12,719 bases of DNA. Source: Paucihalobacter sp036825875. Its GTDB lineage: Bacteria; Bacteroidota; Bacteroidia; Flavobacteriales; Flavobacteriaceae. Under the pieces are notes generated by a model. It saw only the letters and a program-made list of their open reading frames with translations. It did no database searches and was not told the origin of the DNA. Both the position numbers and the translations under genes were made by a program. The stretch covers positions 1 through 12,719 of the forward strand of contig NZ_DAISXK010000060.1 of the NCBI RefSeq assembly GCF_036825875.1, in the 5' to 3' direction. Below are positions 1-5,530 of this stretch, piece by piece (the stretch's first letter is position 1; every line of letters begins with the position of its first letter).

Positions 1-417
1 ACCCGAGATTCTTATCAGTATTTAAAGGCGCGGTCATCGAAATTAATAGAATTTGAAATCTCTGCACCAGACGAAGTGATTCACGTAAAACTGAACGAAC
101 CACTTTACAGTTGGACAATAGAAAATTTAGTGAAAAACGCTATTGATGCCATGAAAGGCAAAGGCAAGCTACAAGTTGAAATTGTAAAAGATCAAAAATT
201 TGTTCATATTTTAGTAAGTGATTCTGGAAAAGGAATTCCAAGACATTTATTTAACACCATTTTTGAACCAGGATACACTAGCAAAAAGCGCGGTTGGGGA
301 TTGGGTTTGTCGCTTGCCAAACGCATTATTGAAGATTACCACAAAGGCAAAATAAAAGTAAAACATTCTGAAATAAATAAAGGGACTACGATGCAGATTT
401 CTTTAAGGATATTATGA
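1..417 (+). CDS. Sensor histidine kinase, C-terminal ATPase domain (5' truncated by window)
   Basis: The reading frame is open from base 1, so only the last 138 residues are seen. They form a GHKL-type HATPase_c domain, which binds ATP for autophosphorylation of a histidine kinase. Visible motifs, numbered in the fragment, are an N box (ENLVKNAIDAM, Asn46), a G1 box (DSGKGIP, Asp74), an F box (FEPGYTSK, 88-95) and a G2 box (GWGLGLSLAK, from 98). The GTG at 76 is an internal valine codon, not a start. The phospho-accepting His box and any PAS or membrane sensor part lie outside the window, so signal and partner are unknown. No response regulator gene follows. It converges on the small minus-strand gene ending at 467, with only 49 bases between, and I see no clear GC-rich terminator there. 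Confidence 0.9.
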   Translation, partial: TRDSYQYLKARSSKLIEFEISAPDEVIHVKLNEPLYSWTIENLVKNAIDAMKGKGKLQVEIVKDQKFVHILVSDSGKGIPRHLFNTIFEPGYTSKKRGWGLGLSLAKRIIEDYHKGKIKVKHSEINKGTTMQISLRIL

Positions 418-466
418 TATTATTCAGGTTTTTTTACCAATTAGTTGAAGACAATCATCATTTTAA

Positions 467-763
467 TTAATAGAATCCTACAAAATAAATTAAACCAAAG
501 GTTAAAATAATTGCTAATATTAACAGATAGAATTCTTTCCTTACTTGGGCTTTAGCCTTATCTCGAATTTCCGCTTTTATTAGTTCTAATTTTTCAACAT
601 CAATACTATTGAAATTATTCCCGGTTTCGCTATTGCAATTATGACTTTTCTTTAATTTGTTTCGCCAAATTTTGTTTTCTCGCCGCTCTATTTTTTTTCG
701 TCGCAACTCTTTAAACCTTTCGTTGTGCGCTCTCAGCCTTCCGTATGATCCGTCTATGGGCAT
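467..763 (-). CDS. Small basic protein with C-terminal membrane anchor, unknown function
   Basis: This 98-residue product is not a family I recognise. The first about 45 residues are strongly basic (RRKKIERRENK). A mixed-charge helix-prone stretch follows (about 53-76, ELIKAEIRDKAKAQVRKE). The last about 21 residues are hydrophobic and aromatic (from FYLLILAII to the end) and look like one tail-anchoring membrane segment, with the basic part probably cytoplasmic. There is no signal peptide and no catalytic motif. It starts with ATG after an A/T-rich stretch, as is usual in this phylum. It lies 100 bases downstream of the HIT gene on the same strand and could be read through from it. Reality as a gene is supported mainly by the coherent domain layout and lack of a competing frame. 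Confidence 0.55.
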   Translation of the reverse strand: MPIDGSYGRLRAHNERFKELRRKKIERRENKIWRNKLKKSHNCNSETGNNFNSIDVEKLELIKAEIRDKAKAQVRKEFYLLILAIILTFGLIYFVGFY

Positions 764-863
764 TATATTTAATTTATCTTCAAAGGTTAATACATCATTA
801 TAGAATTTAAAACATCGATAATAAGTAATGCTTTTCTTTTCATATTAAAAAATAGTCAACCTC

Positions 864-1253
864 TTACAAACAATCCGAAATATCATTAGCAATCCTTTTA
901 AATTCTTCGGGTGCCAATGTTGTTTTGTGTGTGAATTTGGCATCATCCATAGTTCGTAACGGGATTAAATGTACATGCACATGTGGCACTTCAAGTCCAA
1001 TAACCGTTAATCCAACACGCTTACAAGGCACTGCTTTTTCAATAGCTTTGGCAACCGTTCTTGAAAAAGCCATGAGTTCTAAATAAGTATCTTTATCCAA
1101 ATCAAAAATTTTATCCACTTCTTTTTTTGGAATACACAAGGTGTGGCCGGGAGCATTGGGATTGATGTCTAAAAAAGCCAAAAAATCGCTGGTTTCAGCT
1201 ATTTTATAAGAAGGTATTTCCCCTGAAATAATTTTTGAAAATATGGATGCCAT
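864..1253 (-). CDS. HIT-family nucleotide hydrolase/transferase
   Basis: The 129-residue protein belongs to the histidine-triad superfamily, cytoplasmic enzymes that hydrolyse nucleoside phosphoramidates or dinucleotides through a nucleotidylated histidine. The triad HxHxH is plain at His91-Val-His93-Val-His95 followed by Leu-Ile-Pro. The N-terminal signature FSKIISGEIPSYKI (5-18) and FLDINPNAPGHTLCIPK (27-43) are typical of the Hint/HinT branch, and the length is normal for that branch. The exact substrate cannot be read from sequence. It lies 82 bases downstream of greA on the same strand, with a hairpin terminator between them, so it is expressed either by read-through or from an unseen promoter. 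The ATG at 1253 gives the expected family N-terminus. Confidence 0.93.
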   Translation of the reverse strand: MASIFSKIISGEIPSYKIAETSDFLAFLDINPNAPGHTLCIPKKEVDKIFDLDKDTYLELMAFSRTVAKAIEKAVPCKRVGLTVIGLEVPHVHVHLIPLRTMDDAKFTHKTTLAPEEFKRIANDISDCL

Positions 1254-1280
1254 AATAATGAAAGTATAGGTAGCTATAAA

Positions 1281-1312
1281 TATAAAAAGATTCGCTCTTA
1301 CGAACGAATCTT
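1281..1312 (-). terminator. Hairpin terminator after greA
   Basis: On the minus strand an 8-bp perfect stem, AAGATTCG with CGAATCTT (1305-1312 and 1287-1294), encloses a 10-base loop and runs straight into TTTATA. It sits 23 bases past the greA stop codon and before the HIT start. Intrinsic termination, perhaps partial, is the obvious reading. Confidence 0.7.
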
Positions 1313-1335
1313 ACGTTAATTATTTTTGGAATGAA

Positions 1336-1809
1336 TTATCTTGAAATTTCTAAAATATCAAATTTCATAACCCCATTTGGCACTTTAATTTCGGCGGTAT
1401 CACCAACCGATTTTCCTAAAAGACCTTTGCCAATAGGCGAACTTACCGATATTTTTCCTGCAGCTAGATTCGCTTCACTTTCGGCTACCAAAGTATAAGT
1501 TACTTCCATGCCATTGGTTTGGTTTTTTATTTTCACTTTCGATAATACCAAAGCCTTTGAAGTGTCTAATTGTGATTCATCTATCACGCGTGCAGTAGCA
1601 ACAATTTCTTCTAACTTCGAAATTTTCATCTCCAACATTCCTTGTGCTTCCTTGGCTGCATCGTACTCGGCATTTTCACTTAAATCGCCCTTATCGCGTG
1701 CATCGGCAATGGCTTGAGAAGCTTTTGGGCGCTCAACATCTTTTAATTGGTTAAGTTCACTTTTTAACTTTTTTAAACCTTCTTCTGTATAATAGGATAC
1801 TTTACTCAT
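1336..1809 (-). CDS. greA: Transcription elongation factor GreA
   Basis: GreA inserts its coiled coil into the RNA polymerase secondary channel and stimulates cleavage of backtracked RNA. The 157-residue product has full family length. The N-terminal coiled coil (about 8-75) carries the tip sequence DKGDLSENAEYDAAKE (39-54), including the acidic pair Asp42 and Glu45 that coordinates the catalytic magnesium in studied GreA proteins. The C-terminal FKBP-like globular domain (about 82-157) ends GVMKFDILEISR. The ATG at 1809 is the only start that gives the conserved SYYTEEGLKKL N-terminus. It is divergent from the lipoprotein gene at 1967. Its leader contains a -7-like box and a terminator-like hairpin, so transcription may be attenuated. 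A further hairpin terminator follows the gene. Confidence 0.98.
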   Translation of the reverse strand: MSKVSYYTEEGLKKLKSELNQLKDVERPKASQAIADARDKGDLSENAEYDAAKEAQGMLEMKISKLEEIVATARVIDESQLDTSKALVLSKVKIKNQTNGMEVTYTLVAESEANLAAGKISVSSPIGKGLLGKSVGDTAEIKVPNGVMKFDILEISR

Positions 1810-1870
1810 AATTTTGTCGTTTTAGAAAAACATAAAGCCACTAAACTTTATAAAGCAAAGTGGTTAATGC

Positions 1871-1894
1871 AAAAAATCCCGCTTGCACGAGATT
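1871..1894 (-). terminator. Terminator-like hairpin in the greA leader
   Basis: Read on the minus strand, AATCTCG (1894-1888) pairs with CGGGATT (1881-1875) through seven pairs, one of them G-U, around the loop TGCAAG. The stem's last T's run into a total of six T's (1876-1871). No minus-strand gene ends just upstream, since the neighbour across the gap is divergent, so the hairpin can only act on transcripts entering greA. It ends 61 bases before the greA ATG. It may be an attenuator or the end of a short leader RNA. Confidence 0.55.
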
Positions 1895-1901
1895 CAGTAT
1901 G

Positions 1902-1909
1902 CAAATATA
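1902..1909 (-). promoter_or_regulatory. Candidate -7 box for greA (TATATTTG)
   Basis: TATATTTG fits the Bacteroidetes -7 consensus TAnnTTTG on the minus strand, about 93 bases before the greA ATG. No convincing TTG/TTTG box is seen 17-23 bases upstream, so this is a partial match only. Confidence 0.4.
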
Positions 1910-1966
1910 CAAAATATTATGATATGCTGTAATTTATTGTAAATTGCACGCGGTAAAAAATATAAA

Positions 1967-2398
1967 ATGAAGCAGTTTTTAGTATTGGTTTTTAGCATAT
2001 TACTTGTAGGTTGTAGCGACGACGATCGCATCAATAATTGCAATTTGTTGCTTAATGTTGGTGTTAATATTTCCATTAATTTAGACTTACCACAATACAG
2101 TCAGTTGCAATTTATAAGCAACTCTGTATATATTCCAAATCAAGGAAATGGCGGCGTCATTGTTACCAATGTTGGCACGGGATTACGTGCTTGGGACGCT
2201 TCCGACCCTAATGTGCAACCAAGTCAATGCTCTGTTTTACAAATTGACGGCTCGGAGGCAGTGAGTAGCTGTACCGAAGCCAATCGTTATAGTCTGTTTA
2301 CGGGTCAGCCTTTAGGCGCCACCGACTTACAATGCGGTTTGAAAGAATACCGTGTATCGGAATCTGGTACTAATTCGTACTTGATCACCAATAATTAA
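1967..2398 (+). CDS. Surface lipoprotein, Rieske-like fold without iron-sulphur ligands (putative)
   Basis: The 143-residue product has a clear type II signal peptide: MKQF, a hydrophobic core, then LLVGC with lipidated Cys16. The following Ser-Asp-Asp-Asp matches the acidic lipoprotein export signal known in Bacteroidetes, so I expect it on the outer face of the outer membrane. From about residue 54 the layout resembles Rieske-type domains: VYIP, a GVIVTNVGTGLRAWDAS strand pair, DPN where C-P-H is usual, QC, SSC followed by NRYSLFTGQPLG, then KEYRVS and a final strand. It has no histidine at all, so a Rieske 2Fe-2S centre (two Cys, two His) is impossible. Cys25, 88, 102 and 123 remain and could form disulphides. 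The fold call is inference; the lipoprotein call is firm. It is divergent from greA and convergent with the receptor gene. Confidence 0.85.
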   Translation: MKQFLVLVFSILLVGCSDDDRINNCNLLLNVGVNISINLDLPQYSQLQFISNSVYIPNQGNGGVIVTNVGTGLRAWDASDPNVQPSQCSVLQIDGSEAVSSCTEANRYSLFTGQPLGATDLQCGLKEYRVSESGTNSYLITNN

Positions 2399-2426
2399 AA
2401 AAGGCAGCTATCTGCTGCCCTTTTCT
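2399..2426. terminator. Bidirectional terminator between lipoprotein and receptor genes
   Basis: A perfect 6-bp stem GGCAGC/GCTGCC (2403-2408 and 2414-2419) with loop TATCT is flanked by A's on the left and CTTTTCTTT on the right, so it gives a stem plus U-tract in both directions. It fills the whole 28-base gap between two convergent genes. Confidence 0.9.
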
Positions 2427-4640
2427 TTAAAATCTTAGTGTCGCTCCCAGCAGAAAATTAGTAATGGCTTGCGGATAAAATCCAACACCTTCTACCGTGC
2501 TAATCACACCAGGATTGGTGAAATCGTCATCAAAAGTGAAATAATATCCATTTGACACATACTTCCGATTAAATATGTTGTTTACCAAACCGGTTAGCAC
2601 AATTTCTTTAAACACCGATTTTGGTGTAATGGTATAAGTCACATTAAAATCGTTCACAAAAAAGCTGTCTAATTTTGATACTTGTGCTTCGGTGTTGCTC
2701 ATAAATTGTTCGCCAACATATTTGCTGAGTAAGGACATTTGCAGCTTGTTTGTAGGCTGATAAACCAAGGCATTCGCTGCCACAACATTGGGTGAAAATG
2801 CTATGTCAGTTTTTCCTAAGTTTAGCAATTCGCCATCAAACTCCGTAATGGTTTCTATGTTTTTATTAGAACTTAATGTGAAGTTTGGTTGAAGACTTAT
2901 TTTATCTGAAAGTCCGATTACCGCTTCCAATTCTAACCCTAGTCGGTAACTTTCACCGCTATTGGTTCTGATGGGGTTTCCTACATTGTCTATATTTCCT
3001 GTAAACACTAACTGTTCGTTGTAAAGCATATAATAGGCATTGGCATTAAAGGTGAATTTTTTGCCTACATGACGCCAACCCAATTCAAAATCGTTTAACT
3101 GTTCTGGTTTGATGTTTTCGTTGTTTTCAAAATCGTCTCTACTCGGTTCGCGATTGGCACGTGCAATTGAAAAATACAAATTATTCCCATCGTTTAAATT
3201 ATAAGAAACACCAGCCTTAGGATTGAAAAACGTATAATTTTCATCCACATTAAACAAGGTTAAATTGGAATTGATGCCCGAGGTTTGGTAATTCACATTT
3301 CGCACTTGCAAATCGCCGTACAAACTCAATTTTTCACTCAACTGATAATTAGCTTTTGAAAACACCGAAAAATCATATTTTAGAGCATTTCCCTCGTAAT
3401 AACGATCTCTAATATCAGATTGAGAAGCAAAACGTACCCAAATCACTTCACCAAAATGATCGCCGTCATAATGACTGAACGAACCCCCGAAAATTAAATC
3501 AATGGTCTCATTTTTATAGTTTGCGGTTGCATTTAGCACATAAAAATCATTGTCTAACCAACGCCGTCTAATGAGGTCTGTGCTACTAACTTGATCTCCG
3601 TTAACAGTTAAGGGTTCAAAACCATAGGTTTCAAAATCGTCATCTTCTCTAAACTGTTCAAAAAAGCCGCGTCCATATGTATAATTCAAACCTAAATTTG
3701 CTGACCATTTATTATTAAAACGATGATTTATATGAAGCTGATAGTGGTCCTGCTTATAATCGTCAACTTCATTATCATAAAACTGCATTTCGCCATTTGC
3801 ATCGGTATACATGCCTGCCGGATTAAAGGTGCGGTCGTTGGCCAAGGTCTCGGCATCTATCCCAAACCAAGACTGATACGTCACCTCTCTTCCACCAAAA
3901 ATAATGGCTTTAATCAAGGTTTTATAACCCACATACGAACCTTGAAGAAAATACGATTTTAAATCGGTAGCAGCACGGTCGATATAACCATCGGAAGCGA
4001 TGTTCGACAATCTGCCCGCAACTTCAAACTTATCGTTGAGCAAACCTGTACTAAATTTGAGGGTATGTTTGCGGGTATTAAAACTTCCAAAGGAATTAGA
4101 AATTTCCGCATTGGGCTCATACGAAACCGCATCGGTTAATACGTTAATACTCGCGCCAAAGGCTCCTGAACCATTGGTAGAGGTTCCTACACCACGTTGC
4201 AGCTGCAAACTTTCAACCGATGAGGCAAAATCTCCTAAATTTACCCAAAACGTTCCTAGCGATTCGGCATCGTTGTATGGAATTCCGTTAATGGTAACAT
4301 TGGTAGATTGCGCACTAATCCCACGCACTCTAATTCCGGTGTAACCAACACCAGCGCCTGCATCGGAAGTGGTAACCACCGAAGGTAAAAAGTTAAGCAA
4401 GATTGGAATATCTTGACCTAAATTACGTTTGGCAATTTCCTTTTTTGAAATATTGCTGTGGGCAATGGGCGACTCTGCTGTTACACGAACAGCCTTTACT
4501 AAAACCTCATCTAAGATTTCAGTTTTAGTAGAATCTTGTTGTTTTTCTTGTCCGTAAATAGAACAAACAGTTAATAAAAAAATAAGAGTTGCAGCGCCAA
4601 GTTTTGAACCTAGGGCGCCAGATACACAAAGACATTTCAT
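2427..4640 (-). CDS. TonB-dependent outer-membrane receptor, predicted thiamine (or precursor) uptake
   Basis: A TonB-gated beta-barrel receptor for active uptake across the outer membrane. I place the start at the ATG at 4640 (737 aa), because it gives a normal signal peptide: a short basic part, the core LGAATLIFLLTVC, then SIYGQ. An in-frame ATG at 4727 would add 29 residues and bury that signal; both starts read Met-Lys-Cys-Leu. Numbered from 4640, DEVLVKAV (44-51) is a plausible TonB box. The plug domain (about 60-170) has GIRVRGISAQSTNVTINGIPY and LQRGVGTSTNGSGAFGASINV. The barrel follows and ends LLGATLRF with the usual terminal Phe. There is no SusC-type carboxypeptidase-like N-terminal domain. 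The substrate comes from context: a TPP riboswitch with its own promoter lies just upstream, and thiamine-related genes lie further upstream. Thiamine versus its pyrimidine precursor cannot be decided. Confidence 0.95.
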   Translation of the reverse strand: MKCLCVSGALGSKLGAATLIFLLTVCSIYGQEKQQDSTKTEILDEVLVKAVRVTAESPIAHSNISKKEIAKRNLGQDIPILLNFLPSVVTTSDAGAGVGYTGIRVRGISAQSTNVTINGIPYNDAESLGTFWVNLGDFASSVESLQLQRGVGTSTNGSGAFGASINVLTDAVSYEPNAEISNSFGSFNTRKHTLKFSTGLLNDKFEVAGRLSNIASDGYIDRAATDLKSYFLQGSYVGYKTLIKAIIFGGREVTYQSWFGIDAETLANDRTFNPAGMYTDANGEMQFYDNEVDDYKQDHYQLHINHRFNNKWSANLGLNYTYGRGFFEQFREDDDFETYGFEPLTVNGDQVSSTDLIRRRWLDNDFYVLNATANYKNETIDLIFGGSFSHYDGDHFGEVIWVRFASQSDIRDRYYEGNALKYDFSVFSKANYQLSEKLSLYGDLQVRNVNYQTSGINSNLTLFNVDENYTFFNPKAGVSYNLNDGNNLYFSIARANREPSRDDFENNENIKPEQLNDFELGWRHVGKKFTFNANAYYMLYNEQLVFTGNIDNVGNPIRTNSGESYRLGLELEAVIGLSDKISLQPNFTLSSNKNIETITEFDGELLNLGKTDIAFSPNVVAANALVYQPTNKLQMSLLSKYVGEQFMSNTEAQVSKLDSFFVNDFNVTYTITPKSVFKEIVLTGLVNNIFNRKYVSNGYYFTFDDDFTNPGVISTVEGVGFYPQAITNFLLGATLRF

Positions 4641-4821
4641 CTGATCATATACATTTGATGTTTTGGACAGATGGAATGCTTTACTAAGTACTGAGATTTG
4701 ATTGGAATTTGTTAATAAGCATTTCATTCGTTAAAAATTAATTTAGCGAATAAAAAGAGGTCATTATTCTTGTGTTAATAATTGATTTACAACACACCAA
4801 AACGCGTTCATTGGCATGTAA

Positions 4822-4938
4822 TTTCCTAAACAGCATTACCTGTTCCAGGTTCAACGGGTATGATCTCAGCCGTGTTTAGCTTGAAGAAAAAAACTTTAGT
4901 CTTCTAATTTTTCACTAAAAACAGCACCCCTTTATTGA
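4822..4938 (-). ncRNA. TPP riboswitch (THI element)
   Basis: The minus strand shows the conserved TPP aptamer elements in order: GGGGTGCT (4930-4923), GGCTGAGA (4871-4864), ACCCGTTGAACCTG (4859-4846), GGTAATGC (4840-4833) and AGGAAA (4827-4822). An extended P3 arm lies between the first two, formed by GTTTTTAG pairing with CTAAACAC and an inner GAAGA/TCTTC stem. TPP binding normally lowers expression of downstream thiamine genes. It lies about 95 bases before the first in-frame ATG and 181 before the preferred start of the receptor. I see no strong GC-rich terminator after it, so control is more likely translational. Confidence 0.96.
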
Positions 4939-4946
4939 GAACGCAA

Positions 4947-4979
4947 CAAAGGTAAGAGAAATAATTTACGATATACAAA
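4947..4979 (-). promoter_or_regulatory. Bacteroidetes-type promoter of the TPP-riboswitch receptor gene
   Basis: On the minus strand TTTG (4979-4976) and TACCTTTG (4954-4947) are separated by 21 bases, a good match to TTTG-N(19-21)-TAnnTTTG. Transcription would begin near 4942, directly before the riboswitch, so the aptamer would be the 5' end of the mRNA. The receptor is therefore probably transcribed separately from the upstream operon. Confidence 0.72.
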
Positions 4980-4990
4980 GTACGATATAC
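4967..4990. repeat. Direct repeat TACGATATAC x2, 14-bp period
   Basis: TACGATATAC occurs at 4967-4976 and 4981-4990, separated by AAAG. The pair overlaps the -33 element of the receptor promoter and could be a binding site for a regulator, or a chance A/T-rich duplication. Confidence 0.6.
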
Positions 4991-5007
4991 GATTTTTGTA
5001 AAAAAAT

Positions 5008-5412
5008 TTAATCAACTGGAGGTGGCTTTCTAAATGCTTTTTTATCAGATTGATCGCGCTTGGCCTTGAGTCTCTTTTTAATGGCAGATTTAGGGATTTT
5101 TGTCGCTTTTCGCTTTTTGGGTTTTACCAATCCTGATTTTATCAACTCTAAAAAACGCTCAATAACTATGGCTTTATTTTTATGTTGCGATCTGCTTTCC
5201 TCGCATTGCAATATTAAAATTTGCTCTTTTGTGAGTTTGGTTTTTAAGGTTTTGAGCAGTAATTCTTTTTGAGCTTCATCCAAAGCAGCAGAATTATTCA
5301 AATCAAAATAAAGTTCAACTTTAGAAGCGACCTTATTCACATTCTGACCGCCAGCGCCTGAGCTTCTAACGGCTTTAAATGTGAGTTCTGAAATGAGTGC
5401 TGTTGTATTCAA
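5008..5412 (-). CDS. arfB: Peptidyl-tRNA hydrolase ArfB (ribosome rescue)
   Basis: ArfB (YaeJ) enters stalled, non-stop ribosomes and hydrolyses the peptidyl-tRNA. The 134-residue product has the class I release-factor catalytic loop SSGAGGQNVNK with Gly21-Gly22-Gln23. It is followed by KVASKVELYFDL and the QCEESRSQHKNK segment. A long lysine-rich tail (about 95-134), which binds the empty mRNA channel in studied homologues, ends the protein. Domain 2/4 of full release factors is absent and the length fits ArfB. The start is TTG at 5412: the frame is closed by a stop 18 bases upstream with no ATG between, and the encoded MNTTALISELTFKAVRSSG fits the family N-terminus. It lies 118 bases after DUF4301 on the same strand and may be the last gene of that operon. 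Confidence 0.93.
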   Translation of the reverse strand: MNTTALISELTFKAVRSSGAGGQNVNKVASKVELYFDLNNSAALDEAQKELLLKTLKTKLTKEQILILQCEESRSQHKNKAIVIERFLELIKSGLVKPKKRKATKIPKSAIKKRLKAKRDQSDKKAFRKPPPVD

Positions 5413-5466
5413 GTTTTTACTAGGAATTTATGAGGATAATGTATTTTCGAAATGTGTTTTTTTGCT

Positions 5467-5495
5467 CACTGATTTCACAGATAATCACAGATTTT
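5467..5495. repeat. Short 9-10 bp periodic repeat (CACAGA type)
   Basis: Three consecutive units, CACTGATTT, CACAGATAAT and CACAGATTTT, lie in the 118-base gap between arfB and the DUF4301 gene. They share the CRCAGA core and near-10-bp period of the array at 11381-11420. Origin unknown. Confidence 0.6.
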
Positions 5496-5530
5496 TTTGC
5501 TATTGTAAAAAATTGTCGAATTTTCAAAAA

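Noticed and set aside
1508..1717. Plus-strand open frame of 69 residues inside greA
   Set aside because: Antisense to a fully conserved GreA; no own features.
1894..2076. Minus-strand open frame of 60 residues across the greA promoter and lipoprotein signal sequence
   Set aside because: It covers the divergent promoter region and overlaps the better-supported lipoprotein start.
3723..4344. Two plus-strand open frames (79 and 114 residues) inside the receptor gene
   Set aside because: They lie antisense to a well-supported TonB receptor, show no motif, and follow from low stop density in its complementary frame.
4573..4619. GCGCC/GGCGC inverted repeat with a later T-rich run as a transcription terminator of the riboswitch
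   Set aside because: The stem is 5 bp with a 15-base loop, the T run starts about ten bases after it, and it lies inside the signal-peptide coding region.
4560..4640. TonB receptor as a lipoprotein (Leu-Thr-Val-Cys)
   Set aside because: Valine precedes the cysteine where Gly, Ala or Ser is needed, and TonB receptors are barrel proteins with ordinary signal peptides.
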